From contig CM065803.1 in the NCBI GenBank assembly GCA_033398695.1, positions 42,585,501 through 42,649,500 on the forward strand: a stretch of DNA of 64,000 nucleotides, read 5' to 3'. The notes under the pieces were generated by a model that did not search any database, was not told where the DNA came from, and saw only the letters and a list, made by a program, of their open reading frames with translations. The position numbers and the translations under genes are program-made. Each line of letters opens with the position of its first letter. The stretch's first letter is position 1. The stretch is from Orobanche coerulescens (Eukaryota > Streptophyta > Magnoliopsida > Lamiales > Orobanchaceae). This document shows positions 48,001-58,782 of the stretch, in pieces.

Positions 48001-48645
48001 AAGCGGTCAGCTGCGCAACTTCGTCTTTATTAGACGAAATCGGCCATTTCTTCTTCATTTTCACCTGCGCGAGAAGAGGGAGATCCAAGGGGGAGAGAAC
48101 TTCTCAAACAATCTTCATCCGGGGGATGATTTTCATCATTTCCTTTCGGTTGTGAGGCTCGGATAATCAATCTAACGTGTGTTCTACGGATCTTAGTCCT
48201 TGAATCTCCAAAGGTAATATTTCTAGAACCCTATTTTCGATTAATTTGGGGGTTTTTGGGTTTTTCTTCCGATTCCTTCCGTTTTGTTGGTGGATTCATG
48301 ATGAATACGATTAATATTGTTAGTATCTTTAGTTTTCCTACGGATTCATGGATATTTTGTGGATTTTTACGGAATCGAGAGGGTTTGGTCGTGGTCCGCC
48401 CTCATTGTTGTTTATATACGAATATACATGAATCGTAGGCGGGTTTTCGGGTGTATTCCAATTCCGTATTCATTTAGAAATGGTTGTGATTGTATTCTTC
48501 GAATCGTTAGGTTCGGTTTCATTGGTTCCTAGCGTTCGTCGGTGACTTTCCTTTCCGTTCGTTGCGTCGTCAATAATTCAAGGCAAGTATTTTTGGAAAC
48601 CTTTATGCTTAACGTGAAATGGTAATGTATATTGTGTGTGATTTG

Positions 48646-48880
48646 CTCACCTCGGGAGGGTCCGACGGGATCACGGGGGGAATCTATGGCTTCGTCCTGG
48701 ATTCATGAGTTTGATTCGCTAGCCAGCTCGGGAGGGTCCTTAGAGGCCTCGAGTGGGATTCGTGGCTTCGTCCCGGTCCTAGGTGACGTGTGGTGCTTGG
48801 TTTGTTTTATGAATGTGGCGCTCGGGAGGGTCCTTAGAGGCCTCGAGTGGGATTCGTGGCTTCGTCCGGTCTAGGCAAAT
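48646..48880 (+). repeat. Tandem GC-rich repeat in F LTR
   Basis: Units around gctcgggagggtccttagag...ggcttcgtcc start near 48726 and 48820 (94 bp apart), with a degenerate copy near 48648. The 3' LTR carries the same array at about 54750-54990. Confidence 0.85.
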
Positions 48881-49441
48881 TAATTGTGATTGTTTGTTTG
48901 GAAAAGACATGTCCGGTTTTGACTTTTGAAATTGATATTGGTGCATGTACTATGAAATGTGTAAGCGATTGGTTTGCCTTGAATACTTGTACTAGCGTAA
49001 TTGCTAACCCCTTTGGGGACCCGTTGTCGGGAAATTCTTGTTATGGATTTGAGGTTATGTTCGATCAGACAGGGCTACTGGATGGTACGAGGATGTCGGC
49101 CAAGGTTGTTGACATGTGCAATTGAGTCTTGTTATTTCCTACTGTCTCTTTTGATGTGGGTGTTTTCCAAATTGTAAACTTATAGATTATACTCGCGAGT
49201 ACTTAGGCTTTTTCCTTTCAGATTGTGTTTGGACTTCGTTGGAGTACTGTATTTGTCGGTTGATGTTTATTATGCCGGTTGTACCGGACGTGTTGTTTTA
49301 TTTTCTTGTTGTTAATAATTGTTTCCTTGCTAACCGAGATGGTTAGTCGAGTGGTGTTTTCTTGTGTTAGCCTGGTGGGTCCCATGTAGGGGTCCACGGC
49401 GCTGTAATACACCTCGAATATCTTGGGGGTGTTACAGAAAA

Positions 49442-49453
49442 TGGTATCAGAGC
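49442..49453 (+). other. Element F primer-binding site
   Basis: TGGTATCAGAGC, the complement of initiator tRNA-Met, lies five bases after the 5' LTR. Confidence 0.93.
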
Positions 49454-49615
49454 TCTAGGTTTATGGATACCTAGGCTTGTTGGTTATTTGGGTCTAGTTG
49501 TGTTTTGTTTTGCACATTGTCACATCGCTTCCGGCATCTCAGTACATCCAGTGCTCGTAAGTTCTCCTTACTCGATTCTCTTGTTTTCTCGTGTTGAAAT
49601 TCCACTTCTTGAACT

Positions 49616-49837
49616 GTGATTGCCTCTCTCGTACTTATCGTCGAGTTGTTTCTCGATCCATCCGGTTTGTGTACTTTTGATTCTAGTATTGCGCCGTCCT
49701 TTGTCTCTTTGGAGTATGTGCGCCGTTCCGGGCTTGACCGTTTGTCGTTTTGCGAGCCTTCCATCGCTAAACTTCCTAGCATTGGTGGGATTGTTGGTGA
49801 TCGAAAGATCCGAGTTTTGCTCCGTGGTATATTGTGA
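49616..49837 (+). pseudogene. pol: Element F protease remnant
   Basis: The short frame includes CTFDSSIAPSFVSLEYVRR and CEPSIAKLPSIGGIVGDRKI. Placement of D-S-S, S-F, the EYVRR stretch and CEP...GDR matches the retropepsin of elements A and D (FDSSATHSF, CEPFVVKL, GDREIRD). The normal DSGA is changed. It is the only coding trace in the interior, so F depends on other elements for all proteins. Confidence 0.65.
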
Positions 49838-51118
49838 GAGGGCTTGACTCTCTAGTCTTTTGTTGTATGATGGAATCTGTGTTTGGTAATTGCGATATAC
49901 TAAGTGTATGTTGAGCCGAATGTACCGATGAGTTGGACACCGAAGGGTGCAGTATAATGTAGAAGTTTTGAACATTGATATGTTCCGGTATAGGTATTGA
50001 TGGCAGAGTTTGTTGAGAAACTCACATAGTGGTTTCGACATACGTCCAAATCGGTGATCTTTGGTTACGTTGTTAAACTTGAAGAGATAGTTTGACATAT
50101 GCTTGGAATTGGTATTTCCGAGTTACGCTTTTTGAACTGGTGATTTTTGAATGTCGTATATGAGTGTGTCCGGAAATTGTTGGTACTTGGCTAATTATTG
50201 TTATTTACAACCAATGTGTTTCTATTAATAATAATACATGCGGCGTGCATGCTTGAAAATTTCATAGACTTGATCGTATTGTGGGTTTTTGAAAAGTGAC
50301 ATGAATTTGGGCGAGCCAGCCTTGTATTTTCAAATAAAACCTTGTGTCGGTATTTAAGGGTTGTGTTTAAAAGTGTTTTAGGATATTTTATAAAATGCTA
50401 CCGCTGTTAAGCCCTTGTCGTGTTTAAAAAGGGGTCTTGAAAATGATTTTTAACTTATCGGTTTTATTTTCGAATAACTAGAGTATACGATTTTTAAAAT
50501 CAGATTAGCCTGGGGAAACCTAGGCTGTCGAGTCAGGTTGTGTTTGTTGAGTTTTGTCTCGTCGGATTTTGTCTGACTTAGTCGCATCGCGACGCGTTGT
50601 TTGGGATCATTGGTTGTGATTAGTATCGAGGGGCGGTCGTCACTTACGTGCGACTTATGGATGTAAAACTCCCTTCCTTGTGTTGTGCCTCGCGTGACAC
50701 GAGTTATTTGTATGATTAGTCGTTGAATGATGGAATCCTTCTGTGGATTTTGATTTCACGATATGTGTTTATTAGACTCTCGTATTTGATTTATACGAGG
50801 AGTGTCGTCTCTGCTGATGTATTTTCGTACCGTATTTTATCCGCTGCGTGAGTTCTTTCAAGCGGCTTTCGGTATTTTGCAAACTGAGTTTTATTTCGTA
50901 AAACCGATTCCTTGAATCAAGTTTTGGCATTTTGGCCTTGAATATTTCATGATGGTTTGACAAATGATTTTGTGAGCTTTGGAAAAATATTACCGTCATT
51001 GGTCTTTTTAGCATTTTCGAAATGACATGGGAAATTGTGCTTAGCACAGTAAACCCGTGTGAGAAAGGTTTACGGCATGTAACTTTTCGGATATGTTCGT
51101 TGTTGTCTCTGTGGGTCA
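49838..51118 (+). other. Element F interior, non-coding, possible LTR-derived block
   Basis: No protein is recognised. The end (ggtttacggcatgtaactttt) resembles a piece of the LTR remnant at 2820-2845. Minus-strand frames at 49568-50098 and 50772-51119 show no family features and are not called. Confidence 0.35.
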
Positions 51119-51381
51119 TTAGCGCACGCTATGCCTTGCGCTAGCGCGCAAGAGTGCGTTGGTAGCACGCTAAGGGGAGGATAGCGCACGCTACCTGGTA
51201 GTTCAGGGCAATCCAGGAGCTACTGGACTGAGTCTGAAGTTCTCGTTAGCGCACGCTAACACTTGGGGTTAGCGCACGCTAACAGTGTATTTTTGGTGAG
51301 GAGTTTTGTTTGGTGCCGTGAAAGCGCACGCTAACCTTAATGATTAGCGCACGCTAATTGTGTCCAGTATAAATACTGGAC
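51119..51381 (+). promoter_or_regulatory. Second U3-like module inside F: TTAGCGCACGCTAA array plus TATA
   Basis: About seven inverted repeats with arms TTAGCG/CGCTAA lie between 51119 and 51355, the same motif as LTR L0 at the left edge. TATAAATA follows at 51368-51375 and is itself the centre of a near-perfect 20-bp inverted repeat (51362-51381, arms gtccagta/tactggac). A pyrimidine-rich leader with ggtattttct-like donor follows. F therefore carries an internal promoter unit from a different LTR family. Confidence 0.55.
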
Positions 51382-53347
51382 ACCAGTCTAGAAGTTGCAT
51401 TTTTCTTCATTTCTTCTTCTTCCTCCATGATTTTGAGACGTAGCGACTCGGTTTCGCATCTGGGCTGATTTTTCTTCCATCCAAAGGTGTTTTGGAATAT
51501 CCTAGATGATTTTTAACATCGTCTAATCCATTGTTCTTCGCCGAATCTAGGTATTTTCTTGAATCCCTAGAGTTGACTTTTTGGAGCTTTGTTCTTGATA
51601 TCGTTTTCCATCCAGTTTTGATAAACCGATTGTTGTTTTAACGATTGTTGTTAAACATATCCTGAGGATTGTATATCATTGTCGTAATTTTGAGCGATTT
51701 GATGCGTGTGATATGATGTGTTTAAGTGAATGTTGATACGTGCGAATTTTGGGCATTCTGGCCTATTGTACTTCTGAAAAACCTCGAGTATCTTAGAAAA
51801 TAAACCTCGAGACGTACTTTTAAAATAAATTATTTTCTCACAGTGCTCTCAAGATGCCTACTAGTGCCACGCTATGTTTCAAAATTATTCTACTTTGAGG
51901 ATCAAAATATTTTGAGATATTTCTAATGATTTAGAAATGTATTCGCTTAGACCCGAAGGTCGAATATAACTGAAAAGTTTTAATTTAACGAAAGGTGTCC
52001 TCATTTTTACCAAACGCAAGATGGTTTTTGTTTTCAAAACCTATCATTCCTAATTGTGGTCCGGGAAGATATGTGTGATGTTCGTGCTCTCGTTAGGGTG
52101 TTAACCCCCGAGTTGTTGTTGAATTGGTGGTGTGAGCGTTGAGTCGTTCGCCACACAGTTGTCGTGCTAACCTCTGCGAGGGGTGTGATATTGGTATTGG
52201 ATGTTGTCGCCTCGTAGCGGTTTATGCGTTATCGCATATATGCGAGCTGTTAGAGATCGGGTTGGTATGATTGTGTGCATCGGTGATTGTTCCGCGTCGT
52301 GTCGATTGCTTGTTGTATTGTTACCTTGGTTCCGTTGTTGTGAGTTTCGGGAGCGAGGTCAAAGGTAATACCCGTACTATTTTGACTTCTATATCTTCTC
52401 TTTCTCCAGTCTATCGATTCGCTCGTGTTCATTGATACCTTCTGAACTTGTTCTGTATCTTGGTTTCATCGTTCGAACGAGCTGTAATCTGATTTTGAGT
52501 CGATCTGGTTATCGCTGTGACTTTTCCGAATTCGGTTCGATTCTTGTGAACCTTGTTCGGAAGTAACATCTTTTGGTTCTAATAGTTCTTTTATTCAAAG
52601 TGGATCGGATTTTGAACTTCTGTATTTTCGGCTCTATCAACTCGTTTAGGCTCGTTAACATTTCTGAACTTTCCCTATCCCTTGCTTTTGTTGATCGAAC
52701 GAGGGTGGTATTGTTTCGGAATGACTCGTTTGTCGTTGTGACTTTTCAATCGCTATTCCCTTTCCTGTGGATCTTATGGGGATGCACGTCTTGCTGTTCT
52801 CACCAGGTTATCCTGGGAGTTGTTGTTTGAATTTTATTACCCTACGTGTTTCGGACATGATCGTTCGATTTTTGTTGTCTCAATCGTTTGTTTGTTCAGT
52901 TTTTGTTCTCGTTCGTGATTGTTGAGCGTTTAGGCTCCTTCGTAATTCCCTTAAGCTCGGGAAATTAGTCTCGTTTTCGATCTTCCAATCTTTAGGCGGT
53001 GGAATTCCGTATTTGTTCAGCGTTTGGCTCGCATTTTGATTGATGAACCGTTGGGTTGGTCAATCATATTGATTTTTGTTCGTTGTGTTTTGTGATTGCT
53101 CGGATAATTGACTTGATTGTATTATCCGTTTAATGACGCTTGTCACTCGTTGATTTTATTATGTCTCTACCGGTGACGTCGTGTTAGTCGCCCTAGAGCG
53201 TATTTTCTCGCCATATGTCTCTTTGCGTTCCTTGCAGCGTTTCTCCGTCGTGCGCGAGTCTTCGGTTTCTTGTATCTCGTCGAGTTTTCTTGGCAAGGGA
53301 TATTGCTTCTCCCTACTTATTTTAAGTTTCGGGACGAAACTTCTTTT
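51382..53347 (+). other. Element F interior, right part, non-coding
   Basis: LTR leader-like sequence up to about 51700, then sequence with no recognisable coding frames. The end at 53310-53340 (tattttaagtttcgggacgaaactt) corresponds to the extreme 3' end of chromovirus pol and its conserved tail. Confidence 0.4.
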
Positions 53348-53360
53348 AAGGAGGGTAGAA
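53348..53360 (+). other. Element F polypurine tract
   Basis: aaggagggtagaa lies directly before the 3' LTR, after the conserved ttcgggacgaaacttctttt. Confidence 0.8.
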
Positions 53361-55555
53361 TGTAATATCCGCAATTTTCGATTTTTGGTAAATTTCTTTT
53401 TCGTCCGAGTCCGTTTTGGCTCGCTCATGACCGCTTTCGTCATTACGAGAATGATTAATTCTACACTTTTTGTCATCCGAGTTCGTTTGGGTGTTTTTTT
53501 GTTGAGTTACGTGCTTTTAGCGACTTTTCGCACTTGAGTTCGATTCTTGCGAATCTCGTCCGAAACTGCTGTTTCGAATTTCCCGCAAGTTCGTTTAACT
53601 TTGTTAGACGTGTTGTGAACTTCGGTTTGGTTATTCGATCACGTATCGTGATTTCCGGGTGTTTTGGGCCATTTTGTAATTTCTTGAAAGTTACGGGTAT
53701 CCATATCTGTATTTGTCATCTTGACCCTTTTCTTAGTCGCGTATGATTAATTATTGCATTACGTTTCATCTCGAGTCGTTGATGTCGTCCGCGAACATTT
53801 CTAAGTGTTCGTTCCGTGCGTTTTGGAAATCGAGGCATCGGGTCGTGGCGGCCGCCGGACCGGTGCGGCAATCGCCGGAAGTCCGGCATCGCCGAAAGGG
53901 CCCGTGTAATATGTCGAACAAATCAGATCGTGCCGCGGCACACCCATCCGGCAGCGGCACGGTGCCGAGCAGCCGCGCACACTCGTGTCTTCTGCGACCT
54001 TAACTTGCTCGCATCGGTGCCGCGGCACATGCAAGCCGTGCCGCACAATGCCGAAACACAGGAGTATTTTTGCTCAGGCCGCGCACACTTGGCCGTGGCC
54101 GCGGCACACAAAGCGGTCACCGCGCAACTTCGTCTTTATTAGACGAAATCGGCCATTTCTTCTTCATTTTCACCTGCGCGAGAAGAGGGAGATCCAAGGG
54201 GGAGAGAACTTCTCAAACAATCTTCATCCGGGGGTTGATTTTCATCATTTCCTTTCGGTTGTGAGGCTCGGATAATCAATCTAACGTGTGTTCTACGGAT
54301 CTTAGTCCTTGAATCTCCAAAGGTAATATTTCTAGAACCCTATTTTCGATTAATTTGGGGGTTTTTGGGTTTTTCTTCCGATTCCTTCCATTTTGTTGGT
54401 GGATTCATGATGAATACGATTAATATTGTTAGTATCTTTAGTTTTCCTACGGATTCATGGATATTTTGTGGATTTTTACGGAATCGAGAGGGTTTGGTCG
54501 TGGTCCGCCCTCATTGTTGTTTATATACGAATATACATGAATCGTAGGCGGGTTTTCGGGTGTATTCCAATTCCGTATTCATTTAGAAATGGTTGTGATT
54601 GTATTCTTCGAATCGTTAGGTTCGGTTTCATTAGTTCCTAGCGTTCGTCGGTGACTTTCCTTTCCGTTCGTTGCGTCGTCAATAATTCAAGGCAAGTATT
54701 TTTGGAAACCTTTATGCTTAACGTGAAATGGTAATGTATATTGTGTGTGATTTGCTCACCTCGGGAGGGTCCGACGGGATCACGGGGGGAATCTATGGCT
54801 TCGTCCTGGATTCATGAGTTTGATTCGCTAGCCAGCTCAAGAGGGTCCTTAGAGGCCTCGAGTGGGATTCGTGGCTTCGTCCCGGTCCTAGGTGACGTGT
54901 GGTGCTTGGTTTGTTTTATGAATGTGGCCAGCTCGGGAGGGTCCTTAGAGGCCTCGAGTGGGATTCGTGGCTTCGTCCCGGTCCTAGGCAAATTAATTGG
55001 GACTGTTTGTTTCCGGAAAAGACATGTCTGGTTTTGACTTTTGAAATTGATATTGGTGCATGTACTATGAAATGTGTAAGCGATTGGTTTGCCTTGAATA
55101 CTTGTACTAGCGTAATTGCTAACCCCTTTGGGGATCCGTTGTCGGGGAAATTCTTGTTATGGATTTCAGGTTATGTTCAGTCAGACGAGCGGGCGCTGGG
55201 ATGGTACGAGGATGTCGGCCAAGGTTGTTGACATGTGCAATTGAGTCTTGTTATTTCCTACTGTCTCTTTTGATGTGGGTGTTTTCCAAAGTGTAAACTT
55301 ATAGATTGTACTCGCGAGTACTTAGGCTTTTTCCTTTCAGATTGTGTTTGGACTTCGTTGGAGTACTGTATTTGTCGGTTGATGTTTATTATGCCGGTTG
55401 TACCGGACGTGTTGTTTTATTTTCTTGTTGTTAATAATTGTTTCCTTGCTAACCGAGATGGTTAGTCGAGTGGTGTTTTCTTGTGTTAGCCTGGTGGGTC
55501 CCATGTAGGGGTCCACGGCGCTGTAATACACCTCGAATATCTTGGGGGTGTTACA
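53361..55555 (+). repeat. Element F 3' LTR
   Basis: It matches 47212-49436 almost base for base outside 53820-54125. The palindrome cluster (53930-54115) and the preceding 100 bp are strongly altered. The tandem repeat is at 54750-54990. Confidence 0.94.
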
Positions 55556-57251
55556 GACTGCCCTACTCTTAAGAAAGGTATGTCTCGTGCACTAGTAGTC
55601 AAAACATGTTTGGCAACTTGTTCTTCCACTTCGTGGATAGTTGATTCAGGATCCACTGATCATGTTTGTTTTGACTCGCATGGTTTTCAGGTAACCAAGC
55701 AGCTTAGTGCGGGCGAGATTACCATCAACTGGGGCAATTATTCCAGGCTTATGGCTGTTGCAGTGGGAGTCGTGCAATTGAAGATTAATCATAAATTATT
55801 AGTCCTCAATAATGTATTATTAATACCGGATTTTAGAATGAATTTAATTTCGGTTTCTAAATTAAAAAGCGATGGTTATTCAGTTTCTTTTGATGATGAT
55901 GCCATTATTAAGAAAAGAAGCGGTGAATATATTTGCAAAAGTATTTTTAATGATGGACTATATGTCATTAATAGTGCACAAACTCCTATGCATAAATCAC
56001 TTATCTCTTTGTCTAAACCTAAAAAGAGAAAAGAACCTTCAAGCATAAACCAAACATATCTGTGGCATTTACGGTTAGGGTATGTAAACCTTAGAAGGAT
56101 TCAAAGATTGGTAGATGATGGCCCATTGGATGACCTCCAAGTTGAGTCATTTCCAATTTGTGAATCCTGTCTGGAAGGTAAGATAACCAAAAGGGTTTTT
56201 AAAACCAAGGGAAACCGTGCTCAGAGTGTGTTAGAATTGGTTCATACGGAAGTATGTGGTCCAATAAATATCCAGGCTAGGGGTGGTTTCGAATACTTCA
56301 TCACGTTTATAGATGATTATTCGAGATATGGATATTTGATGCGACGTAAGTCTGAAGCCTTTTACAAGTTCAGAGACTTCAAAGCTGAAACGGAGAAGCG
56401 TCATGGTAAGAGTATCAAGTCACTACGATCTGATCGTGGTGGTGAATACCTTAGTGGAGAGTTTTTGGATTTCTTGGCGAATGAGGGGATTTCGTCCCAG
56501 CTCACCGCGCCGGGAACTCCACAACAAAATGGTGTGGCTGAAAGAAGGAATAGGACTCTTTTAGAAATGGTTAGATCAATGATGAGTTATTCAAATTTAC
56601 CTATTTCATTTTGGGGATACGCCTTAGAAACAACGGCGTACATTCTAAACCTGGTGCCTTCGAAATCAGTTCCAAAAACACCCACATAACTGTGGAGTGG
56701 GCGTAAGCCCAGTCTAGGACATGTTCGGATTTGGGGTATTCTAGCACATGTGCTGAATAAGGAAGCTGATAAGTTGGCATCTCGTACAGAAGTACGAGTG
56801 TTTGTAGGATATCCTAAGGGAACGAAGGGTGGCTTGTTCTATAGTCCCCAGGATCAGAAGGTCATTGTTAGCACCAATGCCCGATTTCTGGAAGAGGATT
56901 ATATGATTAGTCACAAGCCCATGAGCGAGATAATTCTGGAAGAGCTGAGGGGTGAGACTCCGTCTATACTAATCGTACAAGCGCCAACTAACACTGCACC
57001 ACGTATAGATTATGATACTTTTAAACCAACTCAGGATTTTCCTCGTCGTAGTGGGAGGGTTGTTCGTCAGCCCGAACGATTCATAGGCATGGGAAAGTCT
57101 TCGGACTTAATCCCAGGCGAAGATGAATCAGATCCCTGGACCTATAAGGAGGCAATCCAAGATAAAAATGCTGACTCCTAGCAAGTAGCAATGGAATCAT
57201 AAATGGGATCTATGGATTCCAATCAAGTGTGGGAGCTAGTAGAGCTACCTG
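55556..57251 (+). pseudogene. pol: Element H pol, protease and integrase
   Basis: It resumes the gag zinc knuckle (CPTLKKG), then protease (STSWIVDSGSTDHVC), integrase zinc motif with WHLRLGYVN (the second His is Tyr) and CESCLEGKI, and core with VHTEVCGP (normally HTDVCGP), LRSDRGGEYL and QQNGVAERRNRT. The frame from 55580 runs to a TAA at 56687 and continues in the same frame at 56750. Stops near 57179, 57200 and 57278 follow within the next block. The changes in the zinc motif and first catalytic Asp suggest an inactive integrase. Confidence 0.9.
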
Positions 57252-58706
57252 ATGGTGTACAAGCCATTGGGAGTAAATGAGTCTACAAGCGAAAGAAAGG
57301 ACGTGACGGAAAGGTTGAAACCTTCAAAGCGAGGCTTGTTGCAAGGTTACACTCAGAAAGAGGGTATCGATTATGATGAAACCTTTTCGCCGGTAGCCAT
57401 GCTTAAGTCAATCTGGATTCTTTTAGCTATAGCTGCGCATTTGGATCTGGAGATTTGGCAGCTGGATGTCAAGACTGCATTCTTGAATGGGAGTCTAGAC
57501 AAGGAAATCTATATGCGCCAAGTAGAGGGATTCATTGCTGAAGGAGAAGAGCACTTGGTGTGCAAACTTAAGAAATCCATTTATGGACTTAAGCAAGCAT
57601 CTAGATCTTGGAACACTCGTTTTGACGAAGTTGTCCAGTCATATGGATTCGTCCAATTTCCAAGTGAGAGTTGTGTGTATAAGAAATGTGATGGAAACGT
57701 GTTGGTGTTTCTTGTACTGTATGTAGACGATATCCTTCTGATTGGAAACAACGTGAAGGAATTGTCGGACGTACGGGTATGGCTATCTGAGCAGTTCGAT
57801 ATGAAGGATCTAGGAGAAGCAGGACACATCCTTGGAATCAGGATCTTTCGTGATCGGAAGAAAAGGATGTTGTGCTTATCCCAGACATCCTATATCGATA
57901 CAGTGCTGAAGCGGTTTAGCATGGAGAATTCCAAGAAAGGTTTTCTACCTTACAGACATGGAATTCAACTATCTAAGGATATGTGTCCTAAGACACAAAA
58001 GGAGATAGATGACATGAAGATGGTCCCTTATGCATATGCTGTGGGAAGTCTCATGTATGCTATGCTTTGCACTAGACCAGATATCTGTCATGCCGTAGGC
58101 ATGGCTGCTAGATATCAGTCAAACCTAGGACCAGGACATTGGATTGCTGTCAAGCACATACTCAAGTACCTGAGAAGGACTAGGGAGTACATGCTTGTAT
58201 ATCAATCAGACGACCTGTTTCCGTTGGGTTACACTGACTCATATTTTTCATCGGACAAAGAAAAGTACAAGTCTACTTCGGGTTATGTGTTTAGCCTGGG
58301 AGGTGGAGCCATTAGTTGGAGGAGTGTGAAGCAGAAATGTATCTCGGACTCTACCATGGAAGCCGAGTACGTGGCAGCCTCTGAGGCAGCTAAGGAGGCA
58401 GTGTGGCTCAAGTACTTCCTGCAGGACTTAGATGTGATTCCCGATTTGCCAGAGGGTATTACACTTTATTGTGATAATACTGGTGCAGTCGCAAATTTGA
58501 GGGAACCACGAGCCCACAAGGCAAGTAAACATATCAACCGCAAGTACCACATCATACGACACTTCGTAAAGGAAGGAGACATAGTTGTCGCTAGGGTTGC
58601 ATCGAAAGATAATCTTGCTGACCCTTTCACGAAACGCCTACCCTCAAAAGTTTTTGAAAGGCATGTGGAAGGAATGGGATTACGGTGTATGGCAGCATTG
58701 CTTTGA
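57252..58706 (+). pseudogene. pol: Element H pol, reverse transcriptase and RNase H
   Basis: After a frame change near 57340 the RT is open and complete: GYTQKEGIDYDETFSPVA, QLDVKTAFLNG, IYGLKQASRSW and the intact catalytic box LYVDDILLIGN. RNase H follows (STMEAEYVAASEAAKEAVWL, LYCDNTGAVANL, ADPFTKRLPSKVFERH) to the stop at 58706. This is the best preserved RT domain of the window. It is called a pseudogene because upstream stops disconnect it from a start. The first residues of the open frame before GYTQKEG belong to another frame. Confidence 0.9.
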
Positions 58707-58782
58707 GTATAAGTGGGAGAAATGAGAGACTATGTAATAGAGTAGTATACTTAAAAGCATGCTTTGAGAATAAGTGGGAGAT
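58700..58782 (+). other. Element H polypurine tract and an upstream duplicate
   Basis: taagtgggagat at 58771-58782 lies directly before the 3' LTR. About 61 bp upstream, gctttgagtataagtgggag (58700-58719) repeats the same context gctttgaga-ataagtgggag, giving two polypurine tracts. Confidence 0.8.

Larger units (their letters stand above)
47212..49436 (+). repeat. Element F 5' LTR
   Basis: It starts TGTAATATCCGC and ends gggggtgttaca. The GTGCCGCGGCAC cluster is at 47785-48000, followed by a weak TATTA at about 48030, a leader with a donor-like caaaggtaat, and a GC-rich tandem repeat at 48646-48880. Plus- and minus-strand frames across the palindromes arise from the GC-rich sequence and are not called. 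Confidence 0.94.
47212..55555 (+). mobile_element. Element F: non-autonomous chromovirus-related LTR element
   Basis: LTRs 47212-49436 and 53361-55555, primer site 49442-49453, polypurine tract before 53361. Flanks are gattg (47207-47211) and gactg (55556-55560), 4/5 identical, and the H coding sequence continues across. The 3.9-kb interior has only a protease remnant and a foreign LTR-like block. It lacks gag, RT, RNase H and integrase. LTRs are almost identical except in the U3 palindrome cluster. Confidence 0.92.

Noticed and set aside
47600..48166. Long plus- and minus-strand reading frames across the F LTR (and the matching ones at 53743-54275)
   Set aside because: They lie in the GC-rich palindrome cluster, where stops are rare on both strands. 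They differ in frame and length between the two LTRs and show no protein family features.
49568..50098. 176-residue minus-strand frame and its neighbour at 49471-49782
   Set aside because: They are antisense to the protease remnant and leader of element F, with no recognisable domain.
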